Source: DASQUK01 sp046726215
GTDB taxonomy: Bacteria > Actinomycetota > Acidimicrobiia > Acidimicrobiales > VFJN01
NCBI GenBank assembly: GCA_046726215.1
Contig: JBKPAA010000061.1
Coordinates: 1-22,541 of the forward strand
Length of the DNA stretch: 22,541 nucleotides
Direction of reading: 5' to 3'
Shown: one piece after another, positions 17,378-22,541 of the stretch
Position numbering within the stretch: position 1 is the stretch's first letter
How the letters are laid out: every line of letters begins with the position of its first letter
Translations under genes and position numbers: made by a program
Notes under the pieces: generated by a model
The model's database searches: none
What the model was told of the DNA's origin: nothing
Seen by the model: the letters and a program-made list of their open reading frames with translations, nothing else

Positions 17378-17467
17378 ATGAGCGAGCGAAGCGAGCGAAT
17401 CATGAACACCGCCCTATCGCCGCGAAGCGGCGCTGGAGTCATTGGCGCGCCGAAGGTGCGCCAATGA
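17378..17467 (+). other. Repeat-derived 29-codon leader ORF coupled to the aminotransferase
   Basis: An ATG at 17378, preceded by AAGGAG at 6 bases, opens MSERSERIMNTALSPRSGAG and ends VIGAPKVRQ with a TGA at 17465-17467 that overlaps the ATG of the aminotransferase (ATGA). The DNA is repeat-like: tandem GAGCGA/AGCGAGCGA units, hairpin GCCGC-GAA-GCGGC (17419-17431) and hairpin TTGGCGC/GCGCCAA (17442-17448 with 17458-17464) directly before the start codon. The peptide looks like translated REP-type DNA rather than a protein, but the ribosome binding site and coupling could make its translation control the downstream gene. I recall similar MSERSER-like leaders in actinobacterial gene models, unverified. 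Confidence 0.55.
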
Positions 17468-18834
17468 CCCACTCCGCCGACGAACTCCAGCAGCTCGCCC
17501 GCGATCACCTGTGGGGTCACTTCTCGCGACTGACGCCCGGCGTCGACGGCGTGACCGTGATCGAGCGGGGCGAGGGATGCTACGTGTGGGACCACCGCGG
17601 CAAGCGCTACCTCGACGGGCTGGCCGGGCTGTTCACGGTGCAGGCCGGGCATGGGCGCACGGAGCTGGCGCAGGCGGCGTCGAAGCAGGGCAGCGAGCTG
17701 GCCTACTTCCCCATCTGGACCTACGCTCACCCGACCGCCATCCAGCTGGCGGCCAGGTTGGCGCAGCTCGCCCCGGGCAACCTCAACCGGGCGTTCTTCA
17801 CCACGGGGGGCAGCGAGGCCGTGGAGTCGGCCTGGAAGCTGGCGCGGCAGTACTTCAAGTCCATCGGCCAGCCGCAGCGCACCAAGGTGATCGCCCGCGA
17901 CCTCGCGTACCACGGCACCACGATGGGTGCGCTGTCGATCACCGGGTTGGCCGTTTACCGCACGCCGTTCGAGCCGCTCGTGCCGGGCGCGTTCCACGTC
18001 GCCAACACCAACCGCTACCGGTGCCGCTTCTGTGCGTCGGCGCCCGCCTGCACCCTGGCGTGCGCCGACGACATCGAGGTCGCCATCGAACGGGAGGGGC
18101 CCGAGACCGTGGCCGCGGTCTACCTCGAGCCGGTACAGAACGCCGGGGGCTGCTTCACGCCCGATCCGGGCTACTTCGCCCGGGTGCGGGAGATCTGCGA
18201 CCGCCACGGTGTGCTGCTGGTGTCCGACGAGGTGATCTGTGCCTTTGGACGGCTCGGTGCGATGTTCGGCGCCGAGCGGCTTGGCTACCAACCCGACATG
18301 ATCACGATGGCCAAGGGGCTCACGTCGGGCTACTCGCCGCTGGGCGGGGTCATGGTGGGCGACCACATCGCCGAGCCGTTCCTGAAGCCCGGCGCCTCGT
18401 TCCTCCATGGCATCACGTTCGCAGGCCATCCGGTGAGCTGTGCGGTGGCGCTGGCCAACCTCGACCTGTTCGAGTCCGAGGACCTGGTGGGCCGGGTGCG
18501 CGCGTACGAGCCCGAGTTCCGCTCGGCGCTCGAGTCGCTGGGCGATCTCCCGATCGTTGGCGAGGTCCGCGGAATGGGGTACTTCTACGGCATCGAACTC
18601 GTGAAGGACCGCGACACCAAGGAGTCGTTCGACGACGACGAGTCGGAGCGGCTCCTGCGCGGCGTGCTCACGCCCAAGCTCCTCGAGCTCGGCCTGATCT
18701 GCCGCGCCGACGACCGGGGCGATCCGGTGATCCAGCTGTCACCGCCGCTGGTCGCCGGCCCCGACCAGTTCGACGAGATCGTGTCCACCATCCGCACCGC
18801 GCTGGTGGAGGCCATGAGCGTGCTGGAGACGTGA
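17464..18834 (+). CDS. Class III PLP-dependent aminotransferase, putrescine/polyamine:pyruvate type
   Basis: A 456-residue cytosolic omega-aminotransferase. FTTGGSEAVESAWKLARQYF contacts the cofactor phosphate, AYHGTTMGALS stacks on PLP, LVSDEVICAFGRLG contains Asp255, and MAKGLTSGYSPLGG contains the Schiff-base Lys284. HFSRLTP near the N-terminus and SELAYFPIWTYAHP fit the SpuC/putrescine-pyruvate and beta-alanine-pyruvate branch. The setting after potABCD argues for polyamine amino-group removal, and alanine dehydrogenase next door suggests pyruvate as acceptor; both are inference. A cysteine cluster C187-x2-C190-x5-C196-x3-C200 is notable. ATG 17464 is overlapped by the leader ORF stop. 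GABA or taurine aminotransferase are alternatives. Confidence 0.88.
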   Translation: MTHSADELQQLARDHLWGHFSRLTPGVDGVTVIERGEGCYVWDHRGKRYLDGLAGLFTVQAGHGRTELAQAASKQGSELAYFPIWTYAHPTAIQLAARLAQLAPGNLNRAFFTTGGSEAVESAWKLARQYFKSIGQPQRTKVIARDLAYHGTTMGALSITGLAVYRTPFEPLVPGAFHVANTNRYRCRFCASAPACTLACADDIEVAIEREGPETVAAVYLEPVQNAGGCFTPDPGYFARVREICDRHGVLLVSDEVICAFGRLGAMFGAERLGYQPDMITMAKGLTSGYSPLGGVMVGDHIAEPFLKPGASFLHGITFAGHPVSCAVALANLDLFESEDLVGRVRAYEPEFRSALESLGDLPIVGEVRGMGYFYGIELVKDRDTKESFDDDESERLLRGVLTPKLLELGLICRADDRGDPVIQLSPPLVAGPDQFDEIVSTIRTALVEAMSVLET

Positions 18835-18849
18835 AGGCGAGGTGAGCCG

Positions 18850-19977
18850 GTGAGCCTGGTAGTTGGCGTTCCCACCGAGATCAAGGAGGACGAGGCGCGG
18901 ATCGCCATCACGCCGGACGGGGTGCGCGAGCTCAACGCCCACGGCATCGAGGTCCTTGTCCAGTCCGGCGCCGGCGCTGGATCGAGCCTCGCCGACGACA
19001 CCTTCCGCCGGGCCGGGGCCGAGGTCGTGCCCGACGCCCCCGAGCTGTGGGAGCGCGCCGAGCTGATCTGCAAGGTGAAGGAGCCACAGCCGAGCGAGTT
19101 CGAGTTCTTCCGCAAGGAGCAGGTCATCTTCACCTACCTCCACCTCGCCGCCTACCCGGGGGTGGCCGACGCCTTGCTGGAGCACGGCGTGACCGGGATC
19201 GCCTACGAGACCGTGCAGCTGCCGTCCGGGGAGCTGCCGCTCCTGGCACCGATGAGCGAGGTGGCCGGCCGGATGTCGGTGCAGGTCGGCGCCCACTTCC
19301 TCGAACGCCCCCACGGCGGGCGGGGGGTGCTGATGGGCGGCGCCCCCGGGGTTCGCCCGGCCCGCGTGGTGGTGCTGGGGGCGGGGAACGTCGGCTGGAA
19401 CGCAGCCTGGATGGCCGCGGGCCTGGAGGCCGAGGTCGACCTGCTCGACAAGAACATCGATCGCCTGCGCCACGTCGACCAGATCCAGATGGGGAGGATC
19501 ACCACGCTGGCGTCGAACCGCGGCCAGGTCGAGCGGGTGATCGGCGACGCCGACCTGGTCATCGGCGCCGTCCTCGTCGCCGGCAGCCGGGCCCCGGTGG
19601 TGGTGACCGAGGACATGGTGCGGTCGATGAAGCCGGGCTCCGTCGTGGTCGACATCGCGATCGACCAGGGCGGGTGCATCGAGACCTCACACGAGACCAC
19701 GCACTCCGAGCCCACTTTCGAGCGCCATGGGGTGGTGCATTACGCGGTCGGCAACATGCCCGGCGCCGTGCCCCACACGTCGACCTACGCCCTGACCAAC
19801 GTCACCCTGCCCTACGTGGTCGAGCTGGCCCGGCTGGGGGTTGCGGAGGCGGTCGAGCAGGACCCACCGCTCGCCCTGGGGGTCAACACGGCGATGGGGC
19901 ACATGGTCAACCCCACCGTGGCCGAGGCACTCGGTCGGCCACCCGCCGACCTCGAGTCGGTCCTGGCCGGGTCGTGA
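18850..19977 (+). CDS. ald: Alanine dehydrogenase
   Basis: NAD-dependent enzyme interconverting L-alanine and pyruvate plus ammonium; 375 residues, the usual length. It has the N-terminal VGVPTEIKEDEARIAITP with substrate-binding Arg17, CKVKEPQ with the substrate Lys (75/77), FTYLHLA with catalytic His98, the NAD motif VVVLGAGNVGWNAAWMAAG, and VVDIAIDQGGCIETSHETTH with the catalytic Asp. VHYAVGNMPGAVPHTSTYAL is the conserved C-terminal block. GTG 18850 lies 15 bp after the aminotransferase stop, in the same transcript. There it could turn alanine formed by transamination back into pyruvate and ammonium. Its stop overlaps the regulator start (GTGA). Confidence 0.97.
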   Translation: MSLVVGVPTEIKEDEARIAITPDGVRELNAHGIEVLVQSGAGAGSSLADDTFRRAGAEVVPDAPELWERAELICKVKEPQPSEFEFFRKEQVIFTYLHLAAYPGVADALLEHGVTGIAYETVQLPSGELPLLAPMSEVAGRMSVQVGAHFLERPHGGRGVLMGGAPGVRPARVVVLGAGNVGWNAAWMAAGLEAEVDLLDKNIDRLRHVDQIQMGRITTLASNRGQVERVIGDADLVIGAVLVAGSRAPVVVTEDMVRSMKPGSVVVDIAIDQGGCIETSHETTHSEPTFERHGVVHYAVGNMPGAVPHTSTYALTNVTLPYVVELARLGVAEAVEQDPPLALGVNTAMGHMVNPTVAEALGRPPADLESVLAGS

Positions 19978-20438
19978 GCGACAAGCCACGGGTTGCCCTC
20001 GATGACATAGACAAGGCGATCATCCGCGAGCTGCAGCTCGACGGGCGCACGCCCTACGCCAAGCTCGGACCGGCCGTCGGCCTGTCGCAGGCGGCGGTCC
20101 GCCAGCGGGTCCAGCGGCTGATCGAGAACGGCGTGATGCAGGTCGTGGCCGTGACCGACCCGCTCATGCTCGGCTTCAACCTCGAGGCGATGATCGGCAT
20201 CGAGGTCGAGGGCGACGTGCGGGCCGTGGCGTCCAAGCTGGCCGAGGTCGACAACGTCGACTACGTCGTGGTCACGACCGGCCGCTTCGACTTGGTGGTC
20301 GAGGTCGTGTGCCGGGACAACGAGGAGCTGATGCGCCTCATCAACGACGTGATCCGCGCCGTCCCGGGCGTCCGGGCCACCGAGGCCTTCACCTACCTGC
20401 ACCTGGAGAAGCAGACCTACTCGTGGGGTACCGGGTAG
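19974..20438 (+). CDS. Lrp/AsnC family transcriptional regulator
   Basis: A 154-residue DNA-binding regulator. Residues 9-60 form the AsnC winged helix-turn-helix (LDDIDKAIIRELQLDGRTPY, then AKLGPAVGLSQAAVRQRVQR). The rest is the RAM/AsnC ligand-binding domain, with VDYVVVTTGRFDLVVEVVCR and the ending VRATEAFTYLHLEKQTYSWG. Members bind amino acids and control their catabolism; Lrp-type control of ald by alanine is well established in other actinobacteria. The GTG start overlaps the ald stop, so it is coexpressed with ald and probably senses alanine or a polyamine product. Its last 22 bases overlap the convergent GNAT gene. Confidence 0.95.
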   Translation: MSDKPRVALDDIDKAIIRELQLDGRTPYAKLGPAVGLSQAAVRQRVQRLIENGVMQVVAVTDPLMLGFNLEAMIGIEVEGDVRAVASKLAEVDNVDYVVVTTGRFDLVVEVVCRDNEELMRLINDVIRAVPGVRATEAFTYLHLEKQTYSWGTG

Positions 20439-20947
20439 GGACCGCCCGGGCCCGGGCGCGTCAGCAGCAGCTCCATCACCACCACGTCCAACCAGCGGCC
20501 GAACTTGCGGCCGACCTCGCGTTCGGTGCCCACGACCTCGAACCCGAGCGCCTCGTGCAGCGTGGCGGAGGCGCCCTGGTCGCCGACGATGCGGGCGAAC
20601 ACGGCGTGGAAGCCGTGGGCGGTGGCGACGTCCAACAGCTCGCGCAGCAGCGCCTTGCCGATGCCACGGCCCCGGTGGTCGCGGTGCACGTACACCGAGT
20701 CCTCGACGCTCGTGGCGTACGCCGGCCGCTTTCCCCATGGCGACAGCGATGCGAAACCGACGACGCCCCCGGCCTCGTCCTCGGCCACCAGCACCGCGTG
20801 CGCACCGCTGCGGGCGGTCAGCCAGTCGCGCTGTTCGGCGAGTGACCGCGGCACGAGGTCGAACGTGACGGTCGAGGTGGTGACCTCAGCGTTGTAGATC
20901 TGCCGCGTGGCCTCCGCGTCCTCCAGCCGTGCCGAACGGACCGTCAC
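20417..20947 (-). CDS. GNAT family N-acetyltransferase (phosphinothricin acetyltransferase-like)
   Basis: A 176-residue acetyl-CoA-dependent acyltransferase. The family opening VRSARLEDAEATRQIYNAEV is followed by DLVPRSLAEQRDWL, VAEDEAGGVVGFASLSPW, SVYVHRDHRGRGIGKALLRE with the acetyl-CoA motif R/Q-x-x-G-x-G/A (HRGRGIGKALL), and the Asn/His-type tail ATLHEALGFEVVGTEREVG. The order resembles the PAT/Bar or MddA group, which acetylates phosphinothricin-like or amino-acid amines; the true substrate is unknown. GTG 20947 matches the family N-terminus. ATGs at 20986 and 20995 would add 13-16 residues encoded by the intergenic repeat element and are considered less likely, although the GTG has no clear ribosome binding site. 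The 3' end overlaps the regulator gene. Confidence 0.85.
   Translation of the reverse strand: MTVRSARLEDAEATRQIYNAEVTTSTVTFDLVPRSLAEQRDWLTARSGAHAVLVAEDEAGGVVGFASLSPWGKRPAYATSVEDSVYVHRDHRGRGIGKALLRELLDVATAHGFHAVFARIVGDQGASATLHEALGFEVVGTEREVGRKFGRWLDVVVMELLLTRPGPGGPYPVPHE
20443..20458. terminator. Perfect 16-bp palindrome at the convergent asnC/GNAT ends
   Basis: CGCCCGGGCCCGGGCG is a perfect palindrome starting five bases after the regulator stop and lying within the last codons of the facing GNAT gene. It may act as a terminator-like barrier, although a loopless palindrome is not a standard intrinsic terminator and no T run follows. Confidence 0.3.
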
Positions 20948-20949
20948 CG

Positions 20950-21043
20950 GAGGCAATAGGTTTCGCGATCCGGAGCTCGAGGTCATGGGTTCCATTCTCG
21001 GAACCTATTGCCTCGTCCTGGCGTCGGCGGAACTGATTGCCTC
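20950..21043. repeat. Dispersed intergenic inverted-repeat element, copy 2 (GAGGCAAT family)
   Basis: Ninety-four bases filling the gap between the GNAT start and the neighbouring stop codon. GAGGCAAT is at offset 1, the variant GAGGTCAT at offset 30, ATTGCCTC at offsets 58 and 87. A perfect 13-bp inverted repeat joins 20950-20962 with 21002-21014, and an inner hairpin GGTTCC-ATTCTC-GGAACC lies at 20988-21005. CTCGAGG at offset 27 is identical in position to copy 1 at 5731-5825. Confidence 0.8.
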
Positions 21044-21045
21044 GG

Positions 21046-22146
21046 CTAGTCAGCGGCGAGCGCGGGCTCGACGAGCGCCAGCTCGCCGGCCAAGGCCTCC
21101 AGGCGGGCCCAGCTGGCGATCGCCTCGTCGTCGGTGAGGAGCAGGACCTGCAGGTCGCCGACCAGCCCGGGGAGCAGTTCGAGCAGCAGCGGCACGACCG
21201 CCGGCTCGAGCTGGTCGAACGTCTCGTCAAGCAGGACCGGGGGCCTGGTTCCCTTGGCGTTGGTCGCGGCGGTGAGCTGCGAGACGATGCTCTGCGCCAG
21301 GGCCACGGCGTCGTCATCGGACAGGTCGGGAGCGCTCGACGACAGCGACCGCAGCGCGGCGATGTGCTGGCGCAGCCGGGCGGCCGCCTGGATCTCCGGG
21401 CGATGCTCGGTGGCCCAATGGATGTCGGTGTCGCCCGCCAGCGACCGCCAGGTGCCGACGGCGTCACCCCGGCCCGAGCCCAGCCCGAGCAGGTCGTCGG
21501 CCGCGCCCCACAGGGCCACCTGGTCGACCGCGGACAGGGCCCGCACCGCGTCGTTGCGGGGGGAGCTGTTGCGCAGGTCGTCGGCCGAGATGCGGGTGAT
21601 GGTGGTACGGCCGAACTGCCCGCTCAGCAGGTCGACGCGGCCGTCGAACCCCCGGTGCTGGGACGTGACGTCGGTCGCCGTGGCGACGTCGATCACCCGA
21701 TGGGGGCCCGACGCGGGGCGCAGCACCACGAGCTTCCGCCCGGTGTCGTCGACCACTTCGGCATGGACACCACGCACCGTGCCGTGCAGGGCCCCTGCCA
21801 GCAGCGACCCGAAGGCGGCCCTGGCGTCGGGGGGCATACCACCCAGCACGGTTAGTCGTGGATGGAAGTCAACGGACGCGGCGTCGCCGTCGCCCTCAAC
21901 AATAAGGCGGTCCACCAGCACGTTGGGAGTATCGGCGCGTCGGTGGCCGGCCTTGAGCAATTTCTTTACGAATGTGTCGCGAACAGGCGACGACACCACG
22001 CAGCGTACGGCCCGCTCCACCGACCGGGCGACGACCCTGCGTAGGATCTGGGCTGGCGCCAGATCAGATTGGCGGCGGCGGCCGGGGTCGGCCCGGATGT
22101 TGGGTGCTCGGAAGCGGCCGACGATAGGCTGTGTCGTCCTGGTCAC
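21046..22146 (-). CDS. Uncharacterised SMC/ABC-ATPase-like protein without a visible P-loop
   Basis: Up to 366 residues, of no family I can name. FHPRLTVLGGMPPDARAAFG (about 94-113) sits where SMC/RecN-like proteins have their Walker A, but the G-x-x-x-x-G-K-[ST] motif is absent. PPVLLDETFDQLEP (302-315) resembles the Walker B/D-loop of SMC and RecF proteins (LLDE-x-F-x-x-L), and LQVLLLTDDEAIASWARLEA resembles the strand and switch region after it. A short helical segment (ARLRQHIAALRSL) replaces a long coiled coil. GTG 22146 is only the outermost start. The first 30 codons are unlike protein and overlap the tRNA-Thr promoter, so a start at 22020, 21999 or 21921 is more likely. The coding core from about 21930 down is convincing; the function is unknown. 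Confidence 0.65.
   Translation of the reverse strand: MTRTTQPIVGRFRAPNIRADPGRRRQSDLAPAQILRRVVARSVERAVRCVVSSPVRDTFVKKLLKAGHRRADTPNVLVDRLIVEGDGDAASVDFHPRLTVLGGMPPDARAAFGSLLAGALHGTVRGVHAEVVDDTGRKLVVLRPASGPHRVIDVATATDVTSQHRGFDGRVDLLSGQFGRTTITRISADDLRNSSPRNDAVRALSAVDQVALWGAADDLLGLGSGRGDAVGTWRSLAGDTDIHWATEHRPEIQAAARLRQHIAALRSLSSSAPDLSDDDAVALAQSIVSQLTAATNAKGTRPPVLLDETFDQLEPAVVPLLLELLPGLVGDLQVLLLTDDEAIASWARLEALAGELALVEPALAAD
22100..22130 (+). promoter_or_regulatory. Candidate promoter of the tRNA-Thr/tRNA-Met/tuf unit
   Basis: TTGGGT at 22100-22105 resembles a -35 box. GATAGG (22123-22128, 17-bp spacer) or TAGGCT (22125-22130, fitting TANNNT, 19-bp spacer) resembles a -10. Transcription would start some 20 bp before tRNA-Thr. 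Prediction by eye only. Confidence 0.45.
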
Positions 22147-22155
22147 ACCGGCCAG

Positions 22156-22228
22156 GCCCCCTTAGCTCAGTCGGCAGAGCACAGCCATGGTAAGGCTGGT
22201 GTCGTCGGTTCGATTCCGACAGGGGGCT
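22156..22228 (+). tRNA. tRNA-Thr(GGT)
   Basis: A complete 73-nt cloverleaf: acceptor GCCCCCT/AGGGGGC (22156-22162 with 22221-22227), D arm GCTC/GAGC, anticodon stem CAGCC/GGCTG around ATGGTAA (anticodon GGT, reading ACC/ACT), and T arm GTCGG-TTCGATT-CCGAC. The discriminator is T; CCA is not encoded. The order tRNA-Thr, tRNA-Met is common upstream of translation genes in actinobacteria. Confidence 0.95.
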
Positions 22229-22283
22229 CGCACGATGTCGCGGGAAACCGCGGCTCTGCGTGTCACAACGCAAAATCGCCTAT

Positions 22284-22356
22284 GGCGGCGTAGCTCAGTT
22301 GGCAGAGCACCCGGCTCATAATCGGGTTGTCGCCGGTTCGAGTCCGGCCGCCGCTA
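22284..22356 (+). tRNA. tRNA-Met(CAT), probably elongator
   Basis: A 73-nt cloverleaf: acceptor GGCGGCG/CGCCGCT with a terminal G-T wobble as in other actinobacterial elongator tRNA-Met, D arm GCTC/GAGC, anticodon stem CCCGG/TCGGG around CTCATAA (anticodon CAT), T arm GCCGG-TTCGAGT-CCGGC, discriminator A, no encoded CCA. A lysidine-type tRNA-Ile(CAT) is the alternative. The initiator is unlikely because the three G-C pairs at the base of the anticodon stem are absent. Confidence 0.93.
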
Positions 22357-22389
22357 CTCCATCACCGCCATGTCAGGAGAATCCGCAGG

Positions 22390-22541
22390 ATGGCTAAGGC
22401 AAAGTTTGAGCGGACGAAGCCGCATTTGAATGTTGGGACGATGGGTCATATTGATCATGGTAAGACGACGTTGACGGCGGCGATTACGAAGGTGTTGGCG
22501 GAGTCGAACCCGAATGTGGCGTTCACGACGTTTGATCAGAT
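22390..22541 (+). CDS. tuf: Translation elongation factor EF-Tu, N-terminal part (runs off the window)
   Basis: GTPase that delivers aminoacyl-tRNA to the ribosome. Fifty complete codons are visible: MAKAKFERTKPHLNVGTMGH, then IDHGKTTLTAAITKVLAE, containing the G1/P-loop GHIDHGKT (the commoner form is GHVDHGKT), and a short helix region SNPNVAFTTFDQ leading toward switch I. ATG 22390 has AGGAGA at 9 bases. Codon use is striking: of 50 third positions 32 are G, 15 T, 2 C and 1 A, whereas neighbouring genes favour C and G. The gene lies 33 bp after tRNA-Met and is likely cotranscribed with both tRNAs. Confidence 0.97.
   Translation, partial: MAKAKFERTKPHLNVGTMGHIDHGKTTLTAAITKVLAESNPNVAFTTFDQ

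Noticed and set aside
17341..17464. CRISPR-like array in the GAGCGA/AGCGAGCGA repeats
   Set aside because: Units are under 10 bp and tandem without unique spacers; no cas genes are near.
20948..21045. The GAGGCAAT element as a simple intrinsic terminator
   Set aside because: There is no T tract, and copy 1 lies inside an operon and copy 2 at a gene start; the four spaced motifs are not needed for a terminator.

Overview
The window is GC-rich DNA of a bacterium. Most genes are packed head to tail, GTG starts are frequent, and adjoining genes often share a GTGA stop/start overlap. Gene content and protein style (HutF-type histidine degradation, TAT lipoprotein PotD, Ald beside an AsnC regulator, tRNA-Thr/tRNA-Met/tuf order) suggest a high-GC actinobacterium, perhaps of the class Acidimicrobiia. 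That placement is inference; no rRNA is present.

Layout: (1) 1-431, 3' end of a zinc-type alcohol dehydrogenase/quinone reductase gene, then a strong hairpin. (2) 458-1088, a scar-like region with a frameshifted resolvase-type helix-turn-helix remnant and a degenerate tRNA-Tyr. (3) 1113-7075, a histidine utilisation operon hutH-hutU-hutF-hutI: histidine to urocanate, imidazolonepropionate, formiminoglutamate and N-formylglutamate; HutG is not in the window. (4) 7082-8251, a convergent MFS exporter/importer. (5) 8367-10414, an SDR dehydrogenase overlapping an FAD amine oxidoreductase. (6) 10419-11515, a small Cys-rich protein and a truncated class V aminotransferase. (7) 11505-20438, a polyamine module: a divergent gamma-aminobutyraldehyde-type dehydrogenase, the ABC importer potA-potD-potB-potC, a class III aminotransferase, alanine dehydrogenase and an AsnC/Lrp regulator. 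(8) 20417-22146, a GNAT acetyltransferase and an SMC/ABC-like protein lacking an obvious P-loop. (9) 22156-22541, tRNA-Thr, tRNA-Met and the start of tuf.

How the genes fit together (inference): PotABCD imports putrescine/spermidine. The class III aminotransferase and/or the FAD oxidoreductase removes an amino group, and the aldehyde dehydrogenase oxidises the aminoaldehyde to a GABA-type acid. If the aminotransferase is pyruvate-dependent, as SpuC relatives are, the adjacent alanine dehydrogenase would regenerate pyruvate and release ammonium, with the AsnC protein sensing an amino acid.

The most unusual signal is a dispersed intergenic element of about 95 bp, present twice (5731-5825 and 20950-21043). 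It carries four copies of an 8-mer (GAGGCAAT and its complement) at nearly the same offsets, two direct and two inverted. Other points are a 29-codon leader ORF made of a repeat and coupled to the aminotransferase, a class V aminotransferase cut off before its PLP lysine, and a tuf start that almost never uses C in third codon positions.
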